Assembly: GCA_037145635.1 (NCBI GenBank)
Contig: JBBCXB010000001.1
Coordinates: 682,001-746,000, forward strand
Reading direction: 5' to 3'
Length of the DNA: 64,000 nt
Source: JAATFS01 sp037145635
GTDB lineage: Bacteria; Pseudomonadota; Gammaproteobacteria; Xanthomonadales; Xanthomonadaceae
In this document: positions 18,450 to 27,571 of the stretch, piece by piece
How positions within the stretch are numbered: the first letter of the stretch is position 1
Layout: each line of letters starts with the position of its first letter
The notes under the pieces: model-generated
Database searches by the model: none
Told to the model about the DNA's origin: nothing
Seen by the model: only the letters and a program-made list of their open reading frames with translations
Translations under genes and position numbers: made by a program

Positions 18450-19040
18450 ATGATCCGACTCCCGCTTCGTCTTGTTGCCGCCTTCGTCCTGCTCTCGGGC
18501 CTCAGCGCCTGCGGCTTCCACCTGCGCAACAAGCTGACCCTGCCGCCGGACACGCCGTCGGTGCGGGTGCAGTCCAACATCAAGTACAGCGAGCTGGTGA
18601 AGCTGCTCAAGCGCGGCCTGATCGCCTCCGGCGGCACCATCGCCGCCGACGACGCGACCACCGGCTTCGCCCAGCTGCAGGTGCTGTCCGAGCGCTGGGG
18701 CGACCTGCCGATCGCCATCGACGGCCAGGGCCGCGCACAGGAGTACAGCCTGCGCTATGCGGCGATCTTCACCCTGACCGCGGCCGACGGCACCGTGATC
18801 GTGCCGCAGCAGGTGATCGAGCTGTCGCGCGACTACGTGTCGCCGCCGGTGGACGCCACCGGCACCGCGACCGAGCGCGAGATCCTGGCCGACGAGCTGC
18901 GCCGCGACATGTCCGCCTCGATCCTGCGGCGCATCGACAGCGTGGTGCGTGCGCGCCTGGAGAAGGGCGTGCCGCTGGACAAGGCCGCCGCCCCGGGCAC
19001 CTCGCCGTCGACGCCGTCGGCCGACCCGGTCGTCCACTGA
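18450..19040 (+). CDS. lptE: LPS assembly lipoprotein LptE
   Basis: The product is 196 residues. The lipoprotein signal is MIRLPLRLVAAFVLLSGLSAC with the acylated Cys at 21, followed by GFHLRNK, the standard LptE start (CGFHLR). The body contains the characteristic EYSLRYAAIFTLTAADG strand pair and a C-terminal helix (REILADELRRDMSASILRRI). LptE plugs the LptD barrel that inserts lipopolysaccharide in the outer membrane. Its position between leuS and holA is the typical gammaproteobacterial order (leuS-lptE-holA-nadD-rsfS-rlmH). The Pro/Thr/Ser-rich tail after residue 175 is not conserved. Confidence 0.95.
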   Translation: MIRLPLRLVAAFVLLSGLSACGFHLRNKLTLPPDTPSVRVQSNIKYSELVKLLKRGLIASGGTIAADDATTGFAQLQVLSERWGDLPIAIDGQGRAQEYSLRYAAIFTLTAADGTVIVPQQVIELSRDYVSPPVDATGTATEREILADELRRDMSASILRRIDSVVRARLEKGVPLDKAAAPGTSPSTPSADPVVH

Positions 19041-19062
19041 CCCGGCCGCCGCGGCAGCGCGC

Positions 19063-20097
19063 ATGGAACTCCGTCCCGAGCAGCTCGCCGGGCAGCCGGC
19101 CACCCAGCCGCTGCAGCCGGCCTACCTGATCGCCGGCCCGGAGACGCTGCGCGTGCTGGAGGCCGCCGATGCCATCCGCGTCCGCGCGCGCGCCGAGGGC
19201 ATCAGCGAGCGCGAGGTGTTCGACGCCGACGGCCGCGACTTCGACTGGAACCAGCTCGACGCCACCTTCAACGCCCCCAGCCTGTTCAGCGCGCGGCGCC
19301 TGGTGGAGCTGCGCCTGCCCAGCGGCAAGCCGGGCAAGGAGGGTGCCGAGGTCATCACCGGCTTCTGCGCCAATCCGCCCCCGGACGTGGTGCTGCTGAT
19401 CACCTGCAACGACTGGAGCAAGGCGCACCAGGGCAAGTGGGCCGACGCGGTGGGCCGCATCGGCACCCTGTCGGTGGCCTGGGCGATCAAGCCGCACGAG
19501 CTGTCGGACTGGATCGAGCGGCGCCTGCGCGGCAAAGGGCTGCGCGCCGACCCGGCCGCGGTGCAGCGCCTGAGCGAGCGCGTGGAGGGCAACCTGCTGG
19601 CCGCCGCGCAGGAGATCGACAAGCTGGCGCTGCTGGCCGACGGCCAGGTGCTCGACCTGGACGCGATGGAATCGCTGGTCGCCGACGCGGCGCGCTACGA
19701 CGTGTTCCGCCTGGCCGAGGCCTGCCTGTCCGGGCAGCCGGTCGCGGTGGTGCGGATGCTGGCGGGGCTGCGCGCCGAGGGCGAAGCCGCCGCGGCGCTG
19801 ATGCCGATCCTGATCAAGGAACTGGTGCGCACCGCGGCGCTGGCCCGGGTCCAGGCCAGCGGCGGCAACCTGGCCGCGGAGATGAAGGGGCAGGGCATCT
19901 GGGAGTCGCGGCAGGCGCCGTTCAAGCGCGCGCTGCAGCGGCATCCCGAGCCGCGCCGCTGGGAGCGCTTCGTGGCCGAGGCCTCGCGCGTGGACCGCAT
20001 CGCCAAGGGCCGCGCCGAGGGCGATGTCTGGGTGGCGATGGAGCGCCTGCTGGTCGCGGTCGCCGAGGCCCGCGCCGTGCGCCTGCTGGTGGCGTGA
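19063..20097 (+). CDS. holA: DNA polymerase III subunit delta
   Basis: The product is 344 residues. HolA is the wrench of the clamp loader that opens the beta clamp. Recognisable segments are PAYLIAGPETLRVLEAADAI (start of domain I), AKGR-type AAA+ features near FNAPSLFSARRLVELRL, the LSERVEGNLLAAAQEIDKLA helix and the C-terminal collar (GIWESRQAPFKRALQRH). It starts 22 bp after lptE and its TGA overlaps the nadD GTG, so lptE-holA-nadD form one transcript. Confidence 0.95.
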   Translation: MELRPEQLAGQPATQPLQPAYLIAGPETLRVLEAADAIRVRARAEGISEREVFDADGRDFDWNQLDATFNAPSLFSARRLVELRLPSGKPGKEGAEVITGFCANPPPDVVLLITCNDWSKAHQGKWADAVGRIGTLSVAWAIKPHELSDWIERRLRGKGLRADPAAVQRLSERVEGNLLAAAQEIDKLALLADGQVLDLDAMESLVADAARYDVFRLAEACLSGQPVAVVRMLAGLRAEGEAAAALMPILIKELVRTAALARVQASGGNLAAEMKGQGIWESRQAPFKRALQRHPEPRRWERFVAEASRVDRIAKGRAEGDVWVAMERLLVAVAEARAVRLLVA

Positions 20098-20780
20098 GCG
20101 CGCCCGGCGCGAGCATGCTCCACCTGTTCTACGGCGGCACCTTCGACCCGGTCCACGACGGCCACCTCGCCATCGCCGAGGCCGCCCGGCGCGAACTCGG
20201 GGTGCCGGTACACCTGGTGCCGGCGGCCGACCCGCCGCATCGCGCCGCGCCCGGCGCCGACGCGGCACAGCGTGCGCAGATGCTGGCGCTGGCCATCGCC
20301 GGCCGCCCGGGGCTGGTGCTGGACACCCGCGAACTGCGTCGCGCCGGGCCGGGCGCACGCCCGTCCTACACCGTGGACACGCTGCTGGAACTGCGCCGGG
20401 CCCTGGGCCCGGAGGCGCCGCTGGCCTGGCTGCTGGGTGCGGACAGCTTCCTCGGCCTGCCGGGCTGGCACCGCTGGCACGAGCTGCCGGCGCTGACGCA
20501 CTTCGTGGTGGCCGAGCGGCCCGGCTCGCCGGTCGACGACGCGCTCGACCCGGCGCTGGCGCAGGCGTTCGCCGGACGCTGGGCGGATTCGGCCGCGGCG
20601 CTGGCGGCCGCGCCGGCCGGCCGGGTGTGGCGGCTGCACCAGCCGCTGCGCGAGGAATCGGCCAGCGAGGTGCGCCGGCAGATCGCCGCGCACGGGCCCT
20701 GGCGCTCGCGGGTACCGGCCGCGGTCGCCGACTACATCGCCGCCGCCGGCCTGTACACGACCGCCGCCGCGCCGACCTGA
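20094..20780 (+). CDS. nadD: Nicotinate-nucleotide adenylyltransferase
   Basis: The product transfers AMP to nicotinate mononucleotide in NAD synthesis. The nucleotidyltransferase signature GGTFDPVHDGH lies at residues 14-24 of the GTG start, and the C-terminal half has EESASEVRRQIA, the counterpart of the ISSTxxR motif. Two starts are possible. GTG 20094 overlaps the holA stop as GTGA (coupling, 228 residues). ATG 20115 gives MLHLFYGGTFDP (221 residues), closer to some homologues. I prefer the coupled GTG but the choice is uncertain. Length is normal for the family. Confidence 0.93.
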   Translation: MSAPGASMLHLFYGGTFDPVHDGHLAIAEAARRELGVPVHLVPAADPPHRAAPGADAAQRAQMLALAIAGRPGLVLDTRELRRAGPGARPSYTVDTLLELRRALGPEAPLAWLLGADSFLGLPGWHRWHELPALTHFVVAERPGSPVDDALDPALAQAFAGRWADSAAALAAAPAGRVWRLHQPLREESASEVRRQIAAHGPWRSRVPAAVADYIAAAGLYTTAAAPT

Positions 20781-20803
20781 ACACGCCGCCGCGCGCAGTT
20801 GCC

Positions 20804-20809
20804 TATAAT
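20804..20809 (+). promoter_or_regulatory. -10 box of an rsfS promoter
   Basis: A perfect TATAAT sits about 28 bp before the rsfS start, in the 56-bp gap after nadD. The matching -35 region (around 20781) is poor. The box suggests rsfS-rlmH has a promoter of its own in addition to read-through from lptE-holA-nadD. Confidence 0.5.
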
Positions 20810-20836
20810 CCGCACCAATTCCATCGAGTCACCGCT

Positions 20837-21244
20837 TTGACCAGTCAAGCTCACGTCATCAAGACCTCCGTCCCCAATCCGCCGCCGCCGCTGCCGGTCC
20901 TGCTGGCCACCGTGCGCGAAGCGCTCGAGGAACTGAAAGCCAAGGACGCGGTCGAGATCGACGTGCGCGGCAAGTCCAGCGTCGCCGACTACATGGTGGT
21001 GGCGTCCGGTACCTCGACCCGCCACGTCAAGTCCATCGCCGACGAGGTGGTGCGGTTCGCCAAGCGCCTGGACGTGATGCCGCTGGGCGTGGAAGGCGAG
21101 CGCGAGGCCGAGTGGGTGCTGGTCGACCTGGGAGACGTCATCGTCCACGTGATGCTGCCGCGGGTGCGCGAGTTCTATGCGCTGGAGCGGCTGTGGACGG
21201 TGGGCGACCAGCCGCCGGCCGACGCCGGCGACGACGACGCCTGA
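20837..21244 (+). CDS. rsfS: Ribosome silencing factor RsfS
   Basis: The product is 135 residues. The RsfS/Iojap core is clear: EIDVRGKSSVADYMVVASG, then STRHVKSIADEVV, then GEREAEWVLVDLGDVIVHVM and REFYALERLW. RsfS binds uL14 on the 50S subunit and blocks subunit joining when nutrients are scarce. The only sensible start is TTG 20837 (TTG ACC AGT CAA), which gives MTSQAHVIKTS, the N-terminus I expect for Xanthomonadaceae homologues. A short Pro-rich linker precedes the domain. rlmH follows in the same direction. Confidence 0.95.
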   Translation: MTSQAHVIKTSVPNPPPPLPVLLATVREALEELKAKDAVEIDVRGKSSVADYMVVASGTSTRHVKSIADEVVRFAKRLDVMPLGVEGEREAEWVLVDLGDVIVHVMLPRVREFYALERLWTVGDQPPADAGDDDA

Positions 21245-21272
21245 GCCGCCGGTAGCGGATCCAGCGTATACG

Positions 21273-21294
21273 GACGGCGCCGCAGGGCGCCGTC
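21273..21294 (+). terminator. Hairpin between rsfS and rlmH
   Basis: A 9-bp perfect stem GACGGCGCC/GGCGCCGTC with loop GCAG is followed by TGCGTTCTT. The same TGCGTT tail follows the hairpin after the slyD-like gene, so it may be a partial terminator or attenuator within the rsfS-rlmH gap. Confidence 0.5.
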
Positions 21295-21430
21295 TGCGTT
21301 CTTGGGCGCGGGACAGCGCGTGCCCGCCCGCCACCGCCGGCATCGTGCCCACCACGCGCGGCCCGCGCGGCAGGGCGCCTGCGCGCAGCACCCGTGCGCC
21401 CTGTGCGCCCTGCGCCGCTATCATGGCGCG

Positions 21431-21901
21431 ATGAAATGCCGACTCATCGCCACCGGCGAACGCGCGCCGGCCTGGGTGGCCCAGGGCTTCGCCGAATACC
21501 AGAAACGTCTCTCGCACTGGCTGCCGCTGGAGCTGGTCGAGATCGAACCCGGGCTGCGCGGCAAGGGACGCGACCCGCAGCGCGCGATCGACGACGAGGG
21601 CCGGCGCGTGCTGGCCGCGCTGCCGAAGAACCCGTACGTGGTCGCGCTGGACGTGCCGGGGCGCGCGCTCAGTTCGGAACAGCTGGCGCAGCGCATGGAG
21701 CACTGGCGGACCCAGGGGCGTGACCTGGCCTTCCTGATCGGCGGGCCGGAGGGCCACGCCGACGACGTGCTGCGCAGCGCCGACGAGCGCTGGTCGCTCG
21801 GGCCGCTGACGCTGCCGCACATGCTGGTGCGCCTGGTCGTGGCCGAGCAGCTGTACCGCGCCGCGGCGATGCTGGCCAACCATCCCTACCATCGCGCCTG
21901 A
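21431..21901 (+). CDS. rlmH: 23S rRNA pseudouridine-1915 N3-methyltransferase
   Basis: The product is 156 residues, the normal RlmH length. It is a SPOUT methyltransferase that methylates pseudouridine 1915 of 23S rRNA in assembled ribosomes. The SAM-binding trefoil knot is visible: VVALDVPGRALSSEQLAQRM, FLIGGPEGHADDVL, then WSLGPLTLPHMLVRLVVAEQ and the C-terminal NHPYHR. It is the last gene of the block before a strong hairpin. Confidence 0.97.
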   Translation: MKCRLIATGERAPAWVAQGFAEYQKRLSHWLPLELVEIEPGLRGKGRDPQRAIDDEGRRVLAALPKNPYVVALDVPGRALSSEQLAQRMEHWRTQGRDLAFLIGGPEGHADDVLRSADERWSLGPLTLPHMLVRLVVAEQLYRAAAMLANHPYHRA

Positions 21902-21917
21902 GCGGCGGACGCGCAAA

Positions 21918-21955
21918 CGCAGAAGGGCGCGCCGTCCCTGGCGCGCCCTTCTGCG
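21918..21955. terminator. Strong bidirectional terminator
   Basis: A 16-bp perfect inverted repeat (CGCAGAAGGGCGCGCC, 21918-21933; partner 21940-21955) with a 6-nt loop lies between convergent rlmH and the TonB-dependent receptor gene. The plus strand has CCCTTCT at the descending arm. Confidence 0.85.
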
Positions 21956-22014
21956 ATGCGACTGTCCGGCCGTCCGCCGCGTTCCCTGCGGCGGACGGTG
22001 GCCGCGACGGCGGC

Positions 22015-24837
22015 TCAGTTGAAGGTGTACTTGGCCCCCAGCGTGAAGTAGCGGCCCACCGCGCCGCTGTAGTGCAGCGGGTTGTAGTTGACGCCGCCGT
22101 AGGTGGCCGGATCCAGCGGCGCGATGCGGTCGAACGCGTTCTGCACCGAGGCGAACACCTCGAGCGAGTCGGTGGCCTTCCAGTTGCCGGACAGGTCAAA
22201 CGTGGTGAACGAGCCGATCTTGCAGCCGCCCGGGGCCGGGCTGCCGTCGGCGTAGTAGTTCAGGCAGTCCTCTTCCGGCGTGCCGCCCTTCTCGGCGTAG
22301 TTGTCCATGCTGCTGATGTAGTTGACCACGCCGCTGACCGACCAGGCGTTGTAGTCCCACGTCGCGCCGAAGTTGATGCGGTCCTTGGGCGTGCCGATGC
22401 AGTTGGTGACGTCGCAGTTGCCGTGGGTGCCGGCGTACTCATGGGTGACGTCGCCCTCGGTGCGCTCGAACTTCTTGACGTGGCTCCACTGCAGGTCGAG
22501 GCGCAGGCTGCCGGCGGTGCCGAGGTCGAAGGTCTGGCGGATGTCGGTGTCGATGCCTTCCACCTGCGAGGCGTTGGCGTTCACGTACTGGGTGTTGATG
22601 GCCAGGATGCTGCCGGTGCCGGCGACGCCGTTGAGCAGGTCGGTGTCGCGCAACACGTCGCCGGCGGCGATCGCGTCGGCGGTGCTGCTGGTGGCGATCT
22701 CGTTGGTGCGCTTGATGCGCCAGGCGTCCACGGTGACCGAGGTGGTGTCGGTCGGCTGCAGCACGATGCCCAGGGTGTAGCTCTTGGACTCCTCGGGCTT
22801 CAGCGCGGGGTTGGGCGTGGTGATGATCGCCACCGGCTGCAGGCCGCAGTCGTCCTGGGTGCCGCCGGCCGCGGGCGTGCCGTTGGGGCAGCGCACCGGG
22901 TCGAGCGCGCTGGAGAATGCCGCCAGCCCGCCGTCGCCGGCCTCGGCCGGGTTGGGCGCGCGGAAGCCCTCGGCATAGGTGCCGCGCAGGGCGAACCACT
23001 TCACCGGGGTCCACTTGAAGCCGGCCTTGGGCTTGGTCGCGCCTTCGCCGCTCTCGTACTTGTCGTAGCGCACCGCGCCGGACAGCTCTAGCGATTCCAG
23101 CACCGGTGCCGACAGCTCGACATAGCCCGCATAGACGTTCTGGGTGCCGTCATAGGCGGAGTAGCCCAGCCCGATGATGTCGCCGACGTCGGTGTAGGTC
23201 TGCGGCGTCAGCGAGTTGGAGGTGCGCCGCCACTCGGCGCCCAGCGCCAGGCCCAGCGGGCCGCCGGCCAGGTCGGCCAGCGAGCGGTTGGCCTTGAAGT
23301 CGAACATGTCCAGGCTGCTCTTGGCATGTGCGCTGATCCGCGGCGAGATCGCGTCGTAGACGCTCTGCGGGGTCAGCGCCGCGTCGTCGCCGATGCGCCA
23401 CACGCCGTACTGGCAGTTGGGGTCCTCGAGCACGCACTGCACCGCGCTGTAGCGCAGGAAGCCGGTGCGCTTGTTGACCAGGTCGGTGCCCGAATGCAGG
23501 TAGCCGGTGTCGTAGTCCCAGTCGCCCCAGGTGCCCTTGATGCCGGCCAGGAAGCGCATGAACTCGTTGGTGTTCTCGGTCACGCGTGCGCCCACGTCGT
23601 AGGCGTTGTAGCGCAGGCGCACGTCCTCGCCGTATGGATTGTCCGGATGCGCGGCGCCCAGCACGACGGCGCCGGCACCGCTGTTGGCGTTGACCGGACC
23701 GCCGGGGTAGCCCCAGGCGCCGGAGACGTTGGACGGGGTGTTGGCGAAGGTGGTCTTCTTCTTCGAATAGCCGATCTCGACGTAGGCCTCGGCGCTGTCG
23801 GACAGCGCGAAGGTGGCGCGGCCGAACACGTTGGCGTACATCTCCTCGGGGCTCAGGTCGCGGTAGTCGGCCTGGTCCCACAGGCAGCCGCCGCCCGGAT
23901 CCGCGGGGCTCACCCGGGAGAGCTGGTCGCAGCCCGGCAGCGAGACCAGCAGGCCGGTGGCCGGGTCGAACACGCTGCCGGTGGGCGAGCTGCCGCCGCC
24001 CGCGCCGCCGCCGGTGATGGCGCCGCCCAGGAACTGGCTGCCGCCGACGCTGTAGCCCCAGCGCCGCAGGTCGCCGGTACCGATCCACTTGCGGTCGCGA
24101 CGGTCGCGCAGGCGGATGGCGTCGGACTTGCTCACGTCGAGGCTGAAGAAGGCGTTCCAGCCATCCTCGGCGAGGCTGCCGGTACCGGCGGTGAGGGTGG
24201 CCTTGCGCTGGTCGCCGTCGCTGTCGCCGGACAGGCCGTAGGAACCCCGCAGGATCACCCCGGTGAAGTCCTGGCGCAGGATGATGTTGACCACGCCGGC
24301 GATGGCGTCGGAGCCGTAGATCGCCGAGGCGCCGTCCTTCAGCACTTCCACGCGCTCGACCGCGTCCAGCGGGATGGTGCTGAGGTCGGTGAAGACCTTC
24401 TGCCCGTCGTCGGCCAGGCCGTAGGTGGCCATGCGCCGGCCGTTGAGCAGCACCAGCGTCGAGCCGGCGCCCAGCCCGCGCAGCGAGATGCCCGCGCCGC
24501 CGCCGGCGAAGCCGTTGCCGAAGCTCTTGGGGATCGAGCCGGAGCCGTCGGAGGTCAGGGTCTGCAGGTATTCGGCGACGGTGGTCTTGCCGGTGCGGTC
24601 GATCTCCTGCCGGGTCACCACCTGCACCGGGGACGGGGTCTCGGTGTCGGTGCGGGGAATGTTGGAACCGGTGACCGTGATGCGGTCGAGGTTGGTGGTG
24701 TCCTGCTGCGCCAGGGCCGGCGCGCTGAACGCCCCGGCCAGCAGCACGGTCGCGGCGGTGGACGGCGCGAGCGCCTTGAGCACGGCAAGGCACAACGAAC
24801 GGCGCTGGCGCGTCGCGCGGGAAGATGCGTGTTTCAC
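22015..24837 (-). CDS. TonB-dependent receptor (Xanthomonas/Caulobacter type)
   Basis: The product is 940 residues and forms an outer-membrane barrel. A long signal region (ending PALAQ near residue 44) is followed by a TonB-box-like LDRITVTGSNI and a plug domain (about 65-175) with STLVLLNGRRM and VERVEVLKDGASAIYGSDAI. The rest is a large barrel ending YFTLGAKYTFN. Similar receptors import oligosaccharides, peptides or other substrates. The start is GTG (24835-24837) with AGGAGAGAAACT just upstream. The ligand cannot be inferred. A TonB energiser gene follows 0.4 kb upstream on the same strand. Confidence 0.92.
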   Translation of the reverse strand: MKHASSRATRQRRSLCLAVLKALAPSTAATVLLAGAFSAPALAQQDTTNLDRITVTGSNIPRTDTETPSPVQVVTRQEIDRTGKTTVAEYLQTLTSDGSGSIPKSFGNGFAGGGAGISLRGLGAGSTLVLLNGRRMATYGLADDGQKVFTDLSTIPLDAVERVEVLKDGASAIYGSDAIAGVVNIILRQDFTGVILRGSYGLSGDSDGDQRKATLTAGTGSLAEDGWNAFFSLDVSKSDAIRLRDRRDRKWIGTGDLRRWGYSVGGSQFLGGAITGGGAGGGSSPTGSVFDPATGLLVSLPGCDQLSRVSPADPGGGCLWDQADYRDLSPEEMYANVFGRATFALSDSAEAYVEIGYSKKKTTFANTPSNVSGAWGYPGGPVNANSGAGAVVLGAAHPDNPYGEDVRLRYNAYDVGARVTENTNEFMRFLAGIKGTWGDWDYDTGYLHSGTDLVNKRTGFLRYSAVQCVLEDPNCQYGVWRIGDDAALTPQSVYDAISPRISAHAKSSLDMFDFKANRSLADLAGGPLGLALGAEWRRTSNSLTPQTYTDVGDIIGLGYSAYDGTQNVYAGYVELSAPVLESLELSGAVRYDKYESGEGATKPKAGFKWTPVKWFALRGTYAEGFRAPNPAEAGDGGLAAFSSALDPVRCPNGTPAAGGTQDDCGLQPVAIITTPNPALKPEESKSYTLGIVLQPTDTTSVTVDAWRIKRTNEIATSSTADAIAAGDVLRDTDLLNGVAGTGSILAINTQYVNANASQVEGIDTDIRQTFDLGTAGSLRLDLQWSHVKKFERTEGDVTHEYAGTHGNCDVTNCIGTPKDRINFGATWDYNAWSVSGVVNYISSMDNYAEKGGTPEEDCLNYYADGSPAPGGCKIGSFTTFDLSGNWKATDSLEVFASVQNAFDRIAPLDPATYGGVNYNPLHYSGAVGRYFTLGAKYTFN

Positions 24838-25274
24838 AGTTTCTCTCCTGACTGTAAAAACTAGATTTTGGGAGTCGGGAGATTCCCGACCCGGGGCAAT
24901 CTAGGTTCGCGCCAGGTGATGGAGGGGTGAAAAATGCCTTAATAGGGGTGCATTCAGGATTGGCGGAGATCGTCGCTACCCGCCTGCAGGGGCACCGATG
25001 ATGAGCGCGACGGGCGCCATGAGAGACCGCCGCATCGCTCTGATTCCCCATTCCCCATTCCCCATTCCCCCAAGGCCGCCGCGCAGGGCTGCTCAGGTCC
25101 AGGCCGCCGGGGCAGCACCGCTTGCGCGGCCGCGCACGTCGCTGGTCGGCGCCTGGCAGGCGTTCGTGCAGCCGGGGCCGACAAGCGCGGGGCTGCACGT
25201 TGCGCGCAGGCGAGCGAGGCGAGCGAGGCGAAACGAGGGCGGGGGCGGGGGCGGCCAGCGCCCCCGCCTGTCCT
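24838..25274. other. 437-bp intergenic region with heptad repeat
   Basis: The left part holds the receptor promoter and is unusually A/T-rich near 24845-24880. The tandem heptad CCCCATT occurs about four times at 25042-25070, and a GCGAGCGAG/GGGGGCG low-complexity stretch runs 25205-25265, just after the tonB stop. I see no gene here. Confidence 0.6.
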
Positions 25275-25940
25275 TCAATCCAGGGTGAAGCTCACCGGGA
25301 CGCGGCCGTAGGCCTGGACCGCACGATCGCCCTGCAGCGCGGGCCTGAAGCGCCAGGTCCTGAGCACCTGGCTGCGTGCGGCCTGGTCGAGCACGCGATG
25401 GCCGCTGCTGGTCTCGACCGTCACCTCCACCGGCACGCCGTCGGTGCCGACCCGCACGCGCAGTATCACCGTGCCCTGCAGCCGGTCGCGCAGCGCGGTC
25501 CGCGGGTAGGCCGGCGGCGGTGCCTGCAGGTACTGCAGCTGCCCCACGCTGATCGGCGCCGTCGAGGGTGTCGACGCGGGAGCTTGCGCCGGCAGCGCGG
25601 GCGCGGGATCCGGCAGCGCATACGCGGCCTCTGCGACCGGGACCGCCTCGGCCAGCGGTGCCGGCGACGGCTGCGATCGTTCCGGTGCGCGCACGAGCGC
25701 CGGCACCTGCGGCGGGGTCGGCAGCCGCACGACCTGCTCCGGCGGCGGGGGCGGGGCGGGCACCCGTTCGGGCAGCGTCCAGCGCGGCGGCGACTTTTCC
25801 TGGGGCGGCAGCGGCCGGTACGACAGCGGGATGAGCAGCAGGGCCAGGGCCAGCACGTGCAGGGCGATGGCGGTGCTCATCGCCAGGACGCGGGACAGGT
25901 CCAGGCCGACGGCGTGGTGCGGGGACTGCGTGCGAACCAT
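25275..25940 (-). CDS. TonB family energy-transducing protein
   Basis: The product is 221 residues. There is one N-terminal membrane anchor (about 17-38, VLAMSTAIALHVLALALLLI), a Pro-rich periplasmic linker (about 40-135) and a C-terminal TonB domain with YLQAPPPAYPRTALRDRLQG, TVILRVRVGTDGVPVEVTV and VLRTWRFRPAL. It would transmit proton-motive force from ExbB-ExbD to outer-membrane receptors. No exbB or exbD is adjacent, so it must share them. The nearest candidate client is the receptor just downstream on the same strand. Confidence 0.9.
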   Translation of the reverse strand: MVRTQSPHHAVGLDLSRVLAMSTAIALHVLALALLLIPLSYRPLPPQEKSPPRWTLPERVPAPPPPPEQVVRLPTPPQVPALVRAPERSQPSPAPLAEAVPVAEAAYALPDPAPALPAQAPASTPSTAPISVGQLQYLQAPPPAYPRTALRDRLQGTVILRVRVGTDGVPVEVTVETSSGHRVLDQAARSQVLRTWRFRPALQGDRAVQAYGRVPVSFTLD

Positions 25941-26096
25941 GATCCACCTCCGGAAGGAACTGCGGAAAGGAACAACGCACTGCCGGCGCGGCGCGTGGCC
26001 GCCGCCGGCCCCATACTGCTGCAGCGCGGTTTACTTGGCTAGTGGCGCAGAAGCCGCGGTCCGCGTGCCGCCGGCGGCCCGCCGGGCCCCATACGA

Positions 26097-26120
26097 CAAC
26101 GGCGCCCGAAGGCGCCGTTG
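26097..26120 (-). terminator. Terminator of the SIMPL-domain gene
   Basis: A 10-bp perfect stem CAACGGCGCC/GGCGCCGTTG closed by the stable tetraloop CGAA, 21 bp after the SIMPL-domain gene stop. Confidence 0.7.
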
Positions 26121-26141
26121 CGGGTCATGCCGAGCGCCGGC

Positions 26142-26870
26142 TCAGCGGCCCAGTTCGAAGGTCACGTCCAGGTTCACCGACAGCGTGCTCTCGCCCGGCG
26201 CGATCGGCGTATCCATCTCGGCCTTGGCGGCACGTGCCGACATCATCATCACCGGGCGCACGCCACCGCCGCGGCCCTCGGAGATGCTGACGATGCGGCG
26301 CACCTTCAGCCCCAGCGACTTGGCATAGGTCTCGGCGCGGGCCTGGGCCTTCTTCAGCGCGGCCAGGCGCGCCTCGTCGTAGGCCGGCTCCGGCTGGTCG
26401 ATCTCGAACGACGGGCCGTTGATCTGGTTGGCGCCCTGCGCGGCCAGCGCGTCCAGCACCTTGCCCAGGCGGGTGATGTCGCGGACCTTCAGGCTCACGG
26501 TGTTGCTGGCCTGGTAGCCGTTGATCTTCGGCGCCTCGCCGTCCTTGTAGGTGTACTGCGGGTTGAGGTTGACGCCGCTGGTCTGGATGTCCTTGTCGGC
26601 GATGCCCGCCCCCTTGATCGCCGCCATCACCTTGCTCATCTGCTCGGCGTTCTGGCGCATCGCGGCGTTGCCGTCGGCGGCCTGGGTCACCACGCCGGCC
26701 GACAGGCTGGCCACGTCCGGCACGCGCCGGGCCTCGGCCTCGGCCGAAACGTTCAACAGGGTCCCGTCGCTGGGGATGGCGTAGGACGGCGCGGTCTGGG
26801 CGTGGGCGGTCATGGCGGTTCCGGTGGCGATGGTCAGGGCCAGCAGCAGCGGCTTGAGGGTGGTGCGCAT
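26142..26870 (-). CDS. SIMPL (DUF541) domain periplasmic protein
   Basis: The product is 242 residues with a Sec signal peptide ending TAHAQ near residue 25. It carries one SIMPL domain: LLNVSAEAEARRVPDVASLS, then IQTSGVNLNPQYTY, KARAETYAKSLG-type helices (KAQARAETYAKSLGLKVRRI) and a final strand LSVNLDVTFELGR. Relatives include E. coli YggE, linked to oxidative-stress tolerance. The biochemical role is not known. It is monocistronic and divergent from maf. Confidence 0.88.
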   Translation of the reverse strand: MRTTLKPLLLALTIATGTAMTAHAQTAPSYAIPSDGTLLNVSAEAEARRVPDVASLSAGVVTQAADGNAAMRQNAEQMSKVMAAIKGAGIADKDIQTSGVNLNPQYTYKDGEAPKINGYQASNTVSLKVRDITRLGKVLDALAAQGANQINGPSFEIDQPEPAYDEARLAALKKAQARAETYAKSLGLKVRRIVSISEGRGGGVRPVMMMSARAAKAEMDTPIAPGESTLSVNLDVTFELGR

Positions 26871-26998
26871 ACGGTTCTCCTTGGATATGCGACGGCGAGC
26901 GTGTTGCCGCGACGATGAACGCGCTGTGAGCCGCGCCGGAAGCGCGGCGGACGCACGTGGCGATCGTTCGCCGGCAGGCCACAGGGTATGCTTCCCAG

Positions 26999-27571
26999 AT
27001 GCTTTATCTCGCTTCCCGCTCCCCCCGTCGCAAAGAGTTGCTGCAACGCCTGGGCCTGGCGTTCCAGGCGCTGGAGATCGAGGTGCCCGAGGTCCGCGGC
27101 GCCGACGAGAGCGCCGGCGACTACGTGCGCCGCGTCGCGCTCGACAAGGCCGCGGCCGGCCTGGCCGCGGTGGCCGCGCGCGACCCCGGCGCGGTGGTGC
27201 TCGGCTCCGACACCGAGGTGGTGCTGGACGGCCGCGTGTTCGGCAAGCCGGCCGATCGCGACGATGCCCGGGCGATGCTCGGCGCGTTGTCCGGACGTAC
27301 CCACCAGGTGCTCACGGCGGTGGCGCTAAGGTCGCCCGGACGCGATGCCCGCTGCGACACCGTGGTCTCGGAGGTGAGTTTCGCCGCGCTGACCCCGGTG
27401 CGCATCGCCGCCTACGTCGACACCGGCGAGCCGATGGGCAAGGCCGGGGCCTACGCCATCCAGGGGCTGGGCGAATGCTTCGTCACCCGCCTGGCGGGCA
27501 GCTACTCCGGCGTCATGGGGTTGCCGCTGTACCAGACCTCGCAGCTGCTCACAGCCTTCGGAGTGCATTGA
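26999..27571 (+). CDS. maf: Maf nucleotide pyrophosphatase (YhdE branch)
   Basis: The product is 190 residues. Motifs are LYLASRSPRRKELLQRLGL at the N-terminus, VVLGSDTEVVLDGRVFGKP with the catalytic-site acidic residues, and GKAGAYAIQGLGECFVTRL. The last matches the YhdE (dTTP/UTP pyrophosphatase) branch rather than the YceF branch. The role is removal of non-canonical or excess nucleotides. The TGA overlaps the rng ATG by one base (TGATG). The order maf-rng-yhdP-tldD also occurs in E. coli. Confidence 0.95.
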   Translation: MLYLASRSPRRKELLQRLGLAFQALEIEVPEVRGADESAGDYVRRVALDKAAAGLAAVAARDPGAVVLGSDTEVVLDGRVFGKPADRDDARAMLGALSGRTHQVLTAVALRSPGRDARCDTVVSEVSFAALTPVRIAAYVDTGEPMGKAGAYAIQGLGECFVTRLAGSYSGVMGLPLYQTSQLLTAFGVH

